A stretch of DNA of 64,000 nucleotides from CAZGCA01 sp964524145 (lineage in GTDB: Bacteria; Hydrogenedentota; CAZGCA01), in NCBI GenBank assembly GCA_964524145.1, contig CAZGCA010000017.1:1-64000 (forward strand). Reading direction: 5' to 3'. Made by a program: the position numbers and the translations under genes. Position 1 is the stretch's first letter. Each line of letters starts with the position of its first letter. Under the pieces are notes generated by a model. That model saw only the letters and a program-made list of their open reading frames with translations. It did no database searches and had not been told where the DNA came from. Shown piece after piece: positions 20,033-28,844 of this stretch.

Positions 20033-20824
20033 ATGTCTATCGTCTTCTGTATCGAAATGGTTGTAGTGGGCTGCCTTGTCGGCACGGTGAACGCCGCGCT
20101 CGGGCTCGGCGGCGGGTTCGTCATGGTGCCTGCGCTGCGCGAGTTCGTGCCGGGTATCGACGCGCACACCGCGAAAGGAACAAGCCTCTTTATTATTGTG
20201 TTCGTCGCCGCGCTCAACGCCTGGCGGCAAAACCGGGGCAGCGGCGGGGTGCCGTGGCGTGTCGCCGGCGTACTCGCGTCCGGGTCCATTCTCGGGGGAT
20301 ACGCCGGCGCGTGGTTTACGGGCCTCCTGTCCGGGAACGCTGTCACATGGATCTTCATCGCATTGCTCGGGGTCATGTGCGTTCGCCTGCTGCTTACCGA
20401 GCCGAAGCCCCCAACGGAGACAGGAAAACGACCTAAGGACGTGCTGGCATTCGCAATCGGGCTGGCTACAGGTCTCGCCTCGGGTATGGCGGGCATCGGC
20501 GGCGGAATCGTGCTGGTACCGCTGGTGCTATTGGTCGGCCTTTCCACAAACGAGCGCGTGACGGGCCTTTCCAATCTGGTAATGGTCGCCACCTGTAGCG
20601 CCGGCGCGTTCGTGCACCTGCGTGCCGATCAAACTCTCGCGATGCCCGGCACGGTCGGCCAGGTGAGTCTGGCCGTCGCGCCGCTGATCTTTCTGGGAGC
20701 TCAAGCCGGCTCACCGCTCGGCCGGTGGATGAACGAGCATCTGACATTCTCCCAGCGCAAGTTTGCCCTGGTGACGTTGGCTGTCGTAATAGCAGCGAGG
20801 ATGGTGTATCGGGCCCTGCAGTGA
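20033..20824 (+). CDS. TauE/SafE-family (TSUP) sulfite/organosulfonate exporter
   Basis: A 263-residue integral membrane protein with two homologous halves, each opening with the TSUP glycine motif: ALGLGGGFVMVPAL near residue 25 and GIGGGIVLVPLVLL near residue 160. About eight membrane segments are visible. The family exports sulfite, sulfoacetate or related anions. The start at 20033 is preferred over an upstream GTG; AGGA lies eight bases before. It is 11 bases after the GH78 gene and between two sulfatase genes, so export of sulfur oxyanions released during desulfation of glycans is a reasonable inference but not shown. Confidence 0.85.
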   Translation: MSIVFCIEMVVVGCLVGTVNAALGLGGGFVMVPALREFVPGIDAHTAKGTSLFIIVFVAALNAWRQNRGSGGVPWRVAGVLASGSILGGYAGAWFTGLLSGNAVTWIFIALLGVMCVRLLLTEPKPPTETGKRPKDVLAFAIGLATGLASGMAGIGGGIVLVPLVLLVGLSTNERVTGLSNLVMVATCSAGAFVHLRADQTLAMPGTVGQVSLAVAPLIFLGAQAGSPLGRWMNEHLTFSQRKFALVTLAVVIAARMVYRALQ

Positions 20825-20904
20825 GACCCACCGCATACGGACCTCAGGGATCGATGCCGCTCATGCAGGCCTGGGAAAGGGCTACGCACCGTCCACGTCT
20901 CGTG

Positions 20905-21408
20905 TCAGGAAAGCCACTCCGGGACCGGGGTATCGGCAAGGAACAACATGATAATCAAGAACAGCATTCCGACGCCCAGCAGCACCGAGTACAGCTTCAC
21001 TCTCGCCGGGCTCGACGCGTTGGGAAACAGGAACCGCGGATGCTCTACCAACATCTCGGCGCCCTCAAGGAAGAAGACCCAGCAGCATACGAGGCCCCAT
21101 ACCGCGATAACAGATCCGTAAAACGCGGTGACCCATGGGTTCCCTTCTCGCGGTGCTAAGTAGTGCACGACCGTCGGGACGCTGCCAACGGTAATCCCGA
21201 TCCCCATGATACCCCACGGTACGTTCGCCCAAAAGATGTACCAACGTATAAGTCTGTTGTAGCCTTCTGCTCGCTCCGGATGTTCGGCGATATCGTTGCG
21301 AGCGCGTCGCCGCATGACCAGACCGTTCACGCACGTGGCGAGAATGAAGACCACCCATTGGCACCGAAGCACTATACGAAAAATCCGTTGGATGACTAGT
21401 TCTTCCAT
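20905..21408 (-). CDS. Small inner-membrane protein, unknown function
   Basis: A 167-residue protein with about four hydrophobic segments (QRIFRIVLRCQWVVFILA; WYIFWANVPWGIMGIGITVG; WVTAFYGSVIAVWGLVCCWVFF; LYSVLLGVGMLFLIIMLFL). I recognise no family. It is convergent with the TauE/SafE gene and has only a weak AGGG before its ATG. Its membrane topology is the only property that can be read with confidence. Confidence 0.65.
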   Translation of the reverse strand: MEELVIQRIFRIVLRCQWVVFILATCVNGLVMRRRARNDIAEHPERAEGYNRLIRWYIFWANVPWGIMGIGITVGSVPTVVHYLAPREGNPWVTAFYGSVIAVWGLVCCWVFFLEGAEMLVEHPRFLFPNASSPARVKLYSVLLGVGMLFLIIMLFLADTPVPEWLS

Positions 21409-21700
21409 CGTACCCTGCCCCTATAAGCCAGCACCGCATCTCGGCACGACGCTTAGAGTTTACTTCTCCGTAGAGGCGAGTTTCAAACTCGCCCGGGCAG
21501 GGGTTGACTTGTTGCAGCAATGAGTTTGAATGAGAAATGCCTCTAAACCTCCTTCTACTGCCGGGAGAGGGAGCGGCGTGGCCGTGTTTCTTGTTTGACC
21601 TTCAATTACTCTTCGTCGCGTTTTGACTCGGGGCCGGGGGATGACTATAATGGGTCCTGTTGTGTCGTCGGGTTATCGGGCTGCATCGCGAGGGCAGGTG

Positions 21701-23095
21701 ATGGCTGGGGAACTCACGCGTCGGCAGTTTGTAATGATGGCGGGTGCAGGTGTTGGTGCGGCGTCGTGCGTGTCGGGTGCGGGTGAAACCGCCAACCCAG
21801 CGCGTGACGGCAGGCCGAACATCATCGTGCTCGTCACCGACGACCAGCGTTGGGACGCGATGGGGTGCGCCGGCAACGCCATCATCCACACGCCGCAGAT
21901 GGACAAGCTGGCGGCCGACGGCGTCCTCTTTCTCAACAACTTCTGCACCACCTCGATTTGCATGGTGAGCCGTGCGAGCATTCTAACCGGGCTCTACAAA
22001 CGGCGGCACAAGGTTGTCAGGTTCGATCAGCCGCTGTCGGACGCGTTGTTCGCGGAAACCTATCCGGTCTTGATGCGTGCCGCGGGATACCGCACGGGGT
22101 TCGTCGGCAAATGGGGTCTTGGCGGCGCGCTGCCGGAGCACGCGTTCGACTATTTCGACGGGTTCTCGGGCCAGGGAGAGTACTTTCACGAGATAGACGG
22201 CGCCCAAGTGCATTTGACAACTCTGCTCGCAGACAAGGCGGTCGAGTTCCTGGAAGGATGTTCGCGCGACAAGCCGTTCTGCCTGTCGGTAAGCTTCAAA
22301 GCGCCACACGTGCAGGACAGCGACCCGCGACAGTTCCTTTACGATCCTGCGTTCGAGCACTTGTACCGGGACGATCTCATCCCAACCGCCAAAACGGCCG
22401 CGGAACGCTATTTCGATGCGCTGCCGGAGTTCCTGAAACCTACGGAAGGACGGCACCGGTGGGAGAGACGGTTCGCAACACCGGACCAGTTCCAGCAGTC
22501 CGTGAAAGGGTACTACCGGCTCGTCTCCGGAGTCGACGCAGCGTTGGGCCGGATACGTGACACGATCGAAGAACGGGGTCTGAGCGGAAACACCGTTATC
22601 CTGTTCACGTCCGACAACGGGTTTTTCCTCGGCGAAAAGGGGCTTGCGGGGAAATGGCTGATGTACGAGGAATCGATCCGCACACCGCTTATCGTCCACG
22701 ACCCGCGCCTGCCGGCTGCCGCGCGCGGTCGGCGCCGGAAGGAGATGGCGTTGAATATCGACCTGGCACCGACGGTGCTCGATCTTGCGGGTATCGACGT
22801 TCCCGAAGCCGTCGAGGGACGCAGCCTGGTCCCGCTGTTACAAGGCGACACGCCCGCGTGGCGCACAGAATGGTTCTACGAACACGATTTTGGCGGAGAA
22901 GATCTCTTTCCCGCGACCGGAGGCGTTCGGACCGAACGATGGAAGTACACCCGGTACGTGCGCCGCGACCCGCCCTTCGAAGAGCTGTACGATCTCGCGA
23001 ACGATCCTTACGAGGAACACAACCTCACAAACAACGAAGCGCACAAGAGCACGGTCGAGACATTGCGCGACAAATGGGCGGCGTGGTCCGGCTGA
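21701..23095 (+). CDS. Tat-lipoprotein sulfatase with a CMVSR active-site motif
   Basis: A 464-residue sulfatase. A twin-arginine signal (TRRQFVMMAG) is followed by a possible lipobox (GAASC, Cys23), suggesting an envelope-anchored Tat lipoprotein. VLVTDDQRWD holds the first metal aspartates. The nucleophile motif reads ICMVSRASILTG with Cys87: it keeps C-x-x-S-R but has Val where Pro or Ala is usual. FTSDNGFFLGEKG supplies the later metal-binding Asp-Asn pair, and the C-terminus ends with the typical YDLANDPYEEHNL. The chosen ATG follows GAGGGCAGGTG. The next gene starts inside its last 22 bases, so the two are likely translationally coupled. Confidence 0.9.
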   Translation: MAGELTRRQFVMMAGAGVGAASCVSGAGETANPARDGRPNIIVLVTDDQRWDAMGCAGNAIIHTPQMDKLAADGVLFLNNFCTTSICMVSRASILTGLYKRRHKVVRFDQPLSDALFAETYPVLMRAAGYRTGFVGKWGLGGALPEHAFDYFDGFSGQGEYFHEIDGAQVHLTTLLADKAVEFLEGCSRDKPFCLSVSFKAPHVQDSDPRQFLYDPAFEHLYRDDLIPTAKTAAERYFDALPEFLKPTEGRHRWERRFATPDQFQQSVKGYYRLVSGVDAALGRIRDTIEERGLSGNTVILFTSDNGFFLGEKGLAGKWLMYEESIRTPLIVHDPRLPAAARGRRRKEMALNIDLAPTVLDLAGIDVPEAVEGRSLVPLLQGDTPAWRTEWFYEHDFGGEDLFPATGGVRTERWKYTRYVRRDPPFEELYDLANDPYEEHNLTNNEAHKSTVETLRDKWAAWSG

Positions 23096-23904
23096 CTCGT
23101 AAAAGAATCGCAGCATTTCAGAAACTCATCTACGACTATTACTGCACGCACGCGCGCATCCTGCCCTGGCGCACTACGACCGACCCGTACTACGTTCTCG
23201 TCTCCGAAATAATGCTTCAGCAAACCCAAGTGCCCCGCGTAATGACGAAGTATACGAAGTTTATCGAGGCGTTTCCTGATTTCCGCACGCTCGATGCAGC
23301 GCCGCTGCGGGACGTGCTGAACGTCTGGCAGGGGTTGGGCTACAACCGGCGCGCGCTCGCTCTGAAGAAGGTCGCCCGGATTGTCGTGTCCCAGTTCAAC
23401 GGCCATCTACCGCAGGACGTCGAGACGTTGATGACGTTCCCGGGAATCGGGAAAGCAACGGCCTCGGCCATTTGTGCGTTCGCGTTCGGCACGCCGACCG
23501 TCTTCGTCGAAACAAACATACGGACCGTCTTCATCCACTGCTTCTTTCGCAACGGAGACAACGTGAAGGACGCGGAGATTCTGCCGTTGGTCGAAGCGAC
23601 ACTTGACAAGGAGACCCCTCGGGAATGGTATTACGCTCTGATGGACTACGGAGTGATGCTCAAGAAGGAACACGGGAATCTGGACAGGAGAAGCGCCCAT
23701 TACAAGAAGCAGGCTCCGTTCGAGGGGTCCGACCGGCAGATTCGCGGCGCTATTCTGAGGCTGCTGACCACGAAGCCGCTCATCTCTGAAGCGCAGATCG
23801 TGCGCGAGCTCGGGGCGGCACCCCAAAGGGTGCGAAAGAACCTCGACGACCTTCGACAAGAGGGGTTCATCAAGAGGAAAGGAAAGAAGCTCGAAATCGC
23901 GTAG
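23074..23904 (+). CDS. MutY-like DNA glycosylase lacking the Fe-S cluster
   Basis: A 276-residue helix-hairpin-helix glycosylase resembling A/G-specific adenine glycosylase, which removes adenine opposite 8-oxoguanine. ILPWRTTTDPYYVLVSEIMLQQTQV is the MutY opening with the catalytic Glu, and FPGIGKATASAICAFAFG is the hairpin. The position of the second catalytic residue, Asp in MutY, reads Glu (FVETNIRTV). The four-Cys iron-sulfur loop that normally follows MDxGxM is absent (MDYGVMLKKEHGNLDRRS). The C-terminal NUDIX-like domain is also missing; a winged-helix-like tail (SEAQIVRELG, VRKNLDDLRQEG) takes its place. The start overlaps the sulfatase by 22 bases; a GTG at 23083 is an alternative. 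Confidence 0.82.
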   Translation: MGGVVRLTRKRIAAFQKLIYDYYCTHARILPWRTTTDPYYVLVSEIMLQQTQVPRVMTKYTKFIEAFPDFRTLDAAPLRDVLNVWQGLGYNRRALALKKVARIVVSQFNGHLPQDVETLMTFPGIGKATASAICAFAFGTPTVFVETNIRTVFIHCFFRNGDNVKDAEILPLVEATLDKETPREWYYALMDYGVMLKKEHGNLDRRSAHYKKQAPFEGSDRQIRGAILRLLTTKPLISEAQIVRELGAAPQRVRKNLDDLRQEGFIKRKGKKLEIA

Positions 23905-24007
23905 CTATCGGGAATGTGGTAGCTTTGAGTAAGAAAGCGTGTGCGGTCAAATGGACGCCGGTTCCGGGCGAGTTTAGACTACTAGGAAGGACCATAAACG
24001 CAAGAGT

Positions 24008-24898
24008 TTACATCGAAAGGGTCACTGTCCGCGTCCGACGGCGAATAAGACATACGCCAGCCAAGGTGCACATGGCCATCAGCAGGACGAAGTGGACTTT
24101 GCTGCCTACAGGTACAGGCTCTTCCACGCCCGTCAGCCAGTCCGCATAGAACTCGTCGACGCACCGTTCGGCAAGCACGAGATATGCCGCTCCCGTAAGG
24201 TGGATGGAATCGGCGAGCGCTTCGGGCGGACCCGGAAGAGACGGGTCGCCTCCCAGGAGCGGATCATAAACCGGGTACCCTCCAGGAAGCGGTGTTTCGC
24301 CGGGGCCGAATTCGCCCGGATACCCATAGGTGTAGTGCATGAGGCCGATGTTGTTGATGCAGTAGTAGTTTGGATTGGTCGCCGTACGCGCTATGGCCTC
24401 CTGAACCATTACGCCGAGCGCATCATTGTGGCCCTGGTCCGCAACGTAGTCGTAGCTGCACAAAGCCACTCGTGCGTTGGGCCGAATGCTCAGGATGTGC
24501 GCCACGACGGTATCAATATCGTCAAACACCTGCTCGATCAAGGCAGCGAGCGCTTCCGGGGTGCCAGGGACCGCGCCCAGATAGTCGTTTCCGCCCATCG
24601 AGAGATGGACGATGTCTATTGTGGGATTGTTGCTTAACTCCTGCTCGATGAGTAAGAGATTCCCAGGTGTCGCCCATTGGGCAGCATGCGTGCCCCAGAG
24701 GGTTGTCGTGCCCCCTACAACCAGGTTGTCCCCGAGCCCACGACCGTCAAGCACCGATTGAATGCGCGATACCATTGCCGGCGTCCAACTGTCGCCCACG
24801 ACGAGGATGCGGGCCGTTTGCGCTTGCGCGCTCAGTGCAATCAAGACGCAGAGAATGCCGATACCAAGAACACGGAAGAGTCGATTGCGACGAGTCAT
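24008..24898 (-). CDS. Secreted SGNH-hydrolase with C-terminal membrane anchor
   Basis: A 296-residue protein with a signal peptide ending SAQA-QTA. SGNH blocks are visible: VVGDSWTP (block I Ser), a Gly in block II (VVGG), GGNDYLG (block III Asn) and DSIHLTGAAY (block V Asp-His). Such enzymes are esterases or lipases, often polysaccharide deacetylases. The extreme C-terminus has EPVPVGSKV, a hydrophobic stretch and a basic RRRTRT tail, which looks like a membrane anchor or sorting signal. GGGAGAG lies before the ATG. It probably removes acyl groups from glycans at the cell surface; the substrate is unknown. Confidence 0.83.
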   Translation of the reverse strand: MTRRNRLFRVLGIGILCVLIALSAQAQTARILVVGDSWTPAMVSRIQSVLDGRGLGDNLVVGGTTTLWGTHAAQWATPGNLLLIEQELSNNPTIDIVHLSMGGNDYLGAVPGTPEALAALIEQVFDDIDTVVAHILSIRPNARVALCSYDYVADQGHNDALGVMVQEAIARTATNPNYYCINNIGLMHYTYGYPGEFGPGETPLPGGYPVYDPLLGGDPSLPGPPEALADSIHLTGAAYLVLAERCVDEFYADWLTGVEEPVPVGSKVHFVLLMAMCTLAGVCLIRRRTRTVTLSM

Positions 24899-25036
24899 TA
24901 GGCTCTCCCTCTAGTCCGTCCATCCGTTGCCGACCATGCATCATACTAGCAGGTACCTCGCCCCGACCTCAAGATGCACTGTGCAAGGAGCAAATCTGAG
25001 GTCGGCTCCGACGGCCCGTCGTTCCGGGTCGGCTTC

Positions 25037-25672
25037 TCAGGCATCAGGCGGCCCGGCGATTTCGGAAGGCTCACTGCCGGGATCAACTTCGATCTTCCCT
25101 CGTTTCTCCGGATGCCTGGCCTGGACGGTGCTGTAGAAATCCCGGATTGTCTCCATGTCGGCTTCAAGATCGCCGCTGGGCGTGATAAGCCGGCCGACGC
25201 TGCAGGTCTTGCGTCCGTAGTCGATGGACACCAGCAGGATCGGCACCTGCGCCCCTCGCGCAATATGGTAGAAACCCGTCTTCCAGTAGTCGGTTCGCGA
25301 ACGCGTGCCCTCCGGGGCTACTCCAAGGATGAACTTGTCCCGTCCGCTGAACGCTTGCACCGCTTGTTCAACAATATCGTGTCGCGACTCCCGGTCGATG
25401 GGAATGCCGCCCAGACGGCGCAGCATCCAGCCAAACGGCCAACAAAAGATCGTCTGTTTGCCCAGCCAATGGGCATGGACTCTGTACAAGAATGACGCTG
25501 CAAGCAGGTGGGGGAAATCCCAGTTCGAGGTATGCGGCGCGACTATAAGCACGTACTTCGGATCGGGCGGAAGGTCGCCTTCCACTTTCCAGCCAAACAG
25601 CTTGAGATACAGGTTGCCCAGCAGCCAAAACGGCGGCGTCACTCTGAACCGCTTAGAAGTCAGTTTACGCAT
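25037..25672 (-). CDS. 1-acylglycerol-3-phosphate acyltransferase-family protein (PlsC type)
   Basis: A 211-residue membrane-associated acyltransferase. The catalytic H-x4-D motif is APHTSNWDF and the glycerophosphate-binding motif is PEGTRSR, spaced as in PlsC enzymes. The subtype with HTSNWD is widespread as a short acyltransferase. It would transfer an acyl chain to a lipid acceptor on the inner membrane. The longer reading frame extends to 25960 but overlaps the pseudopilin gene and lacks homology, so the start at MRKLTSKRF is chosen. It does not fit the glycan theme and is probably housekeeping lipid metabolism. Confidence 0.85.
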   Translation of the reverse strand: MRKLTSKRFRVTPPFWLLGNLYLKLFGWKVEGDLPPDPKYVLIVAPHTSNWDFPHLLAASFLYRVHAHWLGKQTIFCWPFGWMLRRLGGIPIDRESRHDIVEQAVQAFSGRDKFILGVAPEGTRSRTDYWKTGFYHIARGAQVPILLVSIDYGRKTCSVGRLITPSGDLEADMETIRDFYSTVQARHPEKRGKIEVDPGSEPSEIAGPPDA

Positions 25673-25826
25673 CTCAGATCTCGAAGCAGTACCGAATTTG
25701 TGCAGCGAAAAAGCCTCTGCAGGAGCTATCCGCGCCGGATTATAGCAGACGGAGACAACGTTTTCGAGCAGAAGATTGTATCGGTAGACACCAACCGCCA
25801 ATTCCTCCAGGTTCGCTTCGAACGCC

Positions 25827-26315
25827 TTAGCGCCAGTTGCCCGGTGGATCCCACCCGCCACGCCCGTCGATGTACAAAACGCTGTGCCCAACGCCTCCGT
25901 GGTTGTCGCCTTTCTCGTAGGCCAAAATAGTGTCCTTGTCGTCGGTCGTGTGAAGCCCACCCACCAACACGTAGCTGCTGCACTCGTCTATGTCGTCGGG
26001 GCCGGTCACTGTATGGGACCTCCCTCGCTTCCTGTAGTGGTATCCGCCCAGTTCAGGGCACACAAACACGTCGTCGAGGCTGTCGGGGTCGGTGATTTCA
26101 AGGTGCGTAACCAAGGCCGACCACGTGTCCGGAAACGCACCATCGTGCTCGTCTGCATACAGTCGAAGCCGCAACCCAATGACCTTAAGGTTGTGGACGC
26201 ACATGGTCATTCGGACCTTCTGTCTGGTACGGCCTGCTGCGTAAAGAACAAAGACGGCAAGACCGGCTATCCCCAGCGCGATAACTCCACGGACAACCAA
26301 TCTCCTCCTGGTCAC
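25827..26315 (-). CDS. DUF1559-like / type IV pseudopilin-like protein
   Basis: A 162-residue protein with a basic N-terminus (TRRRLVVRG) and one hydrophobic segment (about residues 9-26), followed by CVHNLKVIGLRLRLYADEHDGAFP, the phrase typical of planctomycete-type pseudopilins and DUF1559 proteins. The C-terminus GGVGHSVLYIDGRGGW resembles the family's NVLFADGHVxW ending. It begins with GTG because an upstream ATG is in another frame and soon terminates. No prepilin glycine/phenylalanine cleavage motif is clear, so assembly into a pilus or secretion system is uncertain. Confidence 0.7.
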   Translation of the reverse strand: MTRRRLVVRGVIALGIAGLAVFVLYAAGRTRQKVRMTMCVHNLKVIGLRLRLYADEHDGAFPDTWSALVTHLEITDPDSLDDVFVCPELGGYHYRKRGRSHTVTGPDDIDECSSYVLVGGLHTTDDKDTILAYEKGDNHGGVGHSVLYIDGRGGWDPPGNWR

Positions 26316-26490
26316 CGTTTCATGCCCTCTCTCTCACAACGCTGGATACAACGCTTCTTCTCCCTCTCCCCGTGGACGAGGACCAGTGTGGCGGCACCTC
26401 AGACTGGCGCCGAAACCTTCCGGTGGCAAACCCCCTTGCCTCCAGGAAACTCTTGCCGGTACCACCTGGCCAAGCCAGCGTGTTTCCAGC

Positions 26491-27096
26491 CTACTTCTTG
26501 GGTTTCCACTTTATGGAACAGCCAAACGCCGCGGTCTTCTGTTCTTTCGGCGTGTTGCCGGCGAGCAACGCGTCGAGCGCATCCGCCAGCCAACGTTCCT
26601 TCACTCGCTTGGGCTTCTGGTCATCGTCCACGCCGCCCGTATACGCCAGCTTCCTGTTCTTGTCGAGCACGAACACGTGGGGCGTGCACTTCGCATCATA
26701 CCCTTTCGCAACGGACTGGTCCGCATCGAAGACGTACGGATATGGGAGCTTCTTGTCCTTGGCGCGTTTCAACATCTTGTCGAAACTGTCCTGCGGCGAG
26801 ACATCCGCATCGTTCGAGTTGATGGCGACCAGCGCGACACCCTTGTCTTTGTAACTCTTGGCCAGCTCGATCAACCTGTCCTCGTACGCTATTGCGACGG
26901 GACAATGGTTGCACGTGAAAACGACCACGATGTTCTTGGCGTCCTTAAACGTTCCGAGACTGTATATTTTCCCATCGATACCCGCCAACGTGAAGTCAGG
27001 CCCTTGCTCGCCAATCTCCAACGCTGCCGCGGCCGCAGATCCCAACGCCATGGCCACCCCACACACCATCACAAGGAACAGTCTTCTTCTCACCAT
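26491..27096 (-). CDS. Secreted thioredoxin-like peroxiredoxin (AhpC/TSA-redoxin)
   Basis: A 201-residue protein with a signal peptide (MVRRRLFLVMVCGVAMALG) and a redoxin fold. PDFTLAGIDGKIYSLGTFKD is the start of the domain, and VVFTCNHCPVA carries a C-x-x-C active site. CTPHVFVLDKN is the cis-proline strand. Members reduce disulfides or peroxides in the envelope. The start is well supported by GGGAGGTG. It is divergent from the Tat oxidoreductase gene. The reductant partner is not in the window. Confidence 0.88.
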   Translation of the reverse strand: MVRRRLFLVMVCGVAMALGSAAAAALEIGEQGPDFTLAGIDGKIYSLGTFKDAKNIVVVFTCNHCPVAIAYEDRLIELAKSYKDKGVALVAINSNDADVSPQDSFDKMLKRAKDKKLPYPYVFDADQSVAKGYDAKCTPHVFVLDKNRKLAYTGGVDDDQKPKRVKERWLADALDALLAGNTPKEQKTAAFGCSIKWKPKK

Positions 27097-27405
27097 TTCT
27101 CGCACCTCCCTTTGCCACTCCAGACTCCCAAGACATGCTGCGATTCTACATCGAACTCCTGGCCAATTCAACCGCCGATCAGCAGTAGACGGCAGACGGC
27201 TATCTGGCGGTCGATAGCGTTTGGGAGACATCGAGACTCCTTTCGGTCAGCGCTCTCACCCGGTCCCTGTTTCGGAAGGCATGCAGGCTCTTACATCCTT
27301 CTCCCTCCTGTGAGGGTGTTGACTTTGGACGTGTCGGCGGTGGTAGGATACCCTTGTTCGGGAGAACTTGGGCGGTAATCGATACGAATTCAAAGGAGAA
27401 GGGCC
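27097..27405. other. Divergent intergenic region, 309 bp
   Basis: Separates the minus-strand thioredoxin-like gene and the plus-strand oxidoreductase gene, so it must carry at least one promoter in each direction. I see no gene and no confident promoter; AAAGGAGAAGGG immediately precedes the oxidoreductase ATG. Confidence 0.5.
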
Positions 27406-28764
27406 ATGAAGGACTTGGATCGACGTTCGTTTCTCAGGAGTTCGGCGACGGTTGCAGCGGGAGTTTCCGTTCTCAGCGTGCCCGGTATCGCGGCAAGCGC
27501 GTTGAGTCCCAACGACCGTATTCGCGCCGCGGTGGTGGGGGTTCGCGGGCGTGGCCGGAGCCATATCAGTTGTCTTCATCAGATGGCGAAAGACAACGTC
27601 GAGCTCGCTGCGTTGTGCGATGTGGATGAGAAGACGTTAAACGAGCGGGCCGGCCAGTGCGAGAAGGACTTCGGGATCAAAGTCCGGAAGTTCAATGACA
27701 TGCAGCAGGTGTTCGACGACAAGGATATCGATGTCGTGTGTTTTGGCACGCCGAACCATTGGCATGCGCTGGGCACCATCTGGGCGTGCCAGGCGGGCAA
27801 AGACGTTTATGTCGAGAAGCCCGGCTCGCACAACATCTTCGAAGGCCGCAAGATGGTCGAGGCTGCGCGGAAGTACAACCGTATAGTCCAGCACGGTACA
27901 CAATGCCGGAGCAGCTATTTCATTCGGGAGGGAATCCGGAAGCTGCACGAGGGTCTTATCGGCGACATCTATATGGCGCGCGGTATCGCCTTCAAGGTGC
28001 GGAACGGCATCGGAAAGCTGAAAGAGCTGCCGACGCCAAGTTGGCTGGACTGGGACAAGTGGCTGGGGCCGGCTCCGAAAAAGCCGTTTGCGCGGCTGCG
28101 CCACAGGGACTGGCACAACCTGTGGAATTACGGTAACGGCGAGATCGGCAACCAGGGAGTACACCAACTCGACGTGATTCGGTGGGGCATGAAGCTCGAC
28201 ACCCATCCTGACAAAGTACAGTCTATGGGCGGTACGTATGTCCACGACGACGATCAGGAGACGCCGAACACTCAGGTCGTTGCGTTTCAGTTTAACGACA
28301 GGAACGTCCTCGTACAGTTCGAGGTGCGACACTGGTACACAAACCACGAGGCCGAGATGGGCGACGAGTATCCCTTCGTGGACAAGAGAAATGTCGTGGG
28401 AGTGATCTTCTTCGGAACGGAAGGCTACATGATCATTCCTGACTACAGCAGCTACCACACGTTCTTCGGCCGCGAACGGCAGCCGGGACCAAGCGGGGCA
28501 GATCCGCGTGACCCGATGGCGGACCTGCCGCATTTCCAGAACTTCATCAAGTCGGTCCGCAGCCGGAAACCGTCGGACCTGACTGCCGAGATCAGGGAAG
28601 GCCACTACTCGTCGACGATGAACCATCTGGCAAACATCGCCTATCGCACGGGGCGAACGCTTGACTTCGATCCGAAGACCGAACGGTTCATCGACGACGA
28701 TGAGGCGAACGCGCACATCTCGCGCGATTACCGCGCGCCGTATATCGTCCCGGAAGAGGTGTAA
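27406..28764 (+). CDS. Tat-exported GFO/IDH/MocA-family oxidoreductase
   Basis: A 452-residue NAD(P)-dependent sugar oxidoreductase family member. The signal is LDRRSFLRSSATVAAG. The Rossmann domain opens with AAVVGVRGRGRSH, and VEKPGSHN carries the E-K-P motif whose Lys is catalytic. A C-terminal alpha/beta domain has WDKWLGPAPKKPF and GNQGVHQLDVIRWG (His-containing substrate region), followed by DFDPKTERF. Such exported members are associated with oxidising glycosides at C3 or with cofactor-recycling isomerisations. AAAGGAGAAGGGCC precedes the ATG. It stands alone between divergent and convergent genes. Confidence 0.92.
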   Translation: MKDLDRRSFLRSSATVAAGVSVLSVPGIAASALSPNDRIRAAVVGVRGRGRSHISCLHQMAKDNVELAALCDVDEKTLNERAGQCEKDFGIKVRKFNDMQQVFDDKDIDVVCFGTPNHWHALGTIWACQAGKDVYVEKPGSHNIFEGRKMVEAARKYNRIVQHGTQCRSSYFIREGIRKLHEGLIGDIYMARGIAFKVRNGIGKLKELPTPSWLDWDKWLGPAPKKPFARLRHRDWHNLWNYGNGEIGNQGVHQLDVIRWGMKLDTHPDKVQSMGGTYVHDDDQETPNTQVVAFQFNDRNVLVQFEVRHWYTNHEAEMGDEYPFVDKRNVVGVIFFGTEGYMIIPDYSSYHTFFGRERQPGPSGADPRDPMADLPHFQNFIKSVRSRKPSDLTAEIREGHYSSTMNHLANIAYRTGRTLDFDPKTERFIDDDEANAHISRDYRAPYIVPEEV

Positions 28765-28844
28765 GCCTCGAAAGGCCAACAACGGCTGGGTACGTAACCT
28801 GCTCGGCCTGAGTCGGTTGCGCCGCGAGCTGGGGCGTCAGCGGT

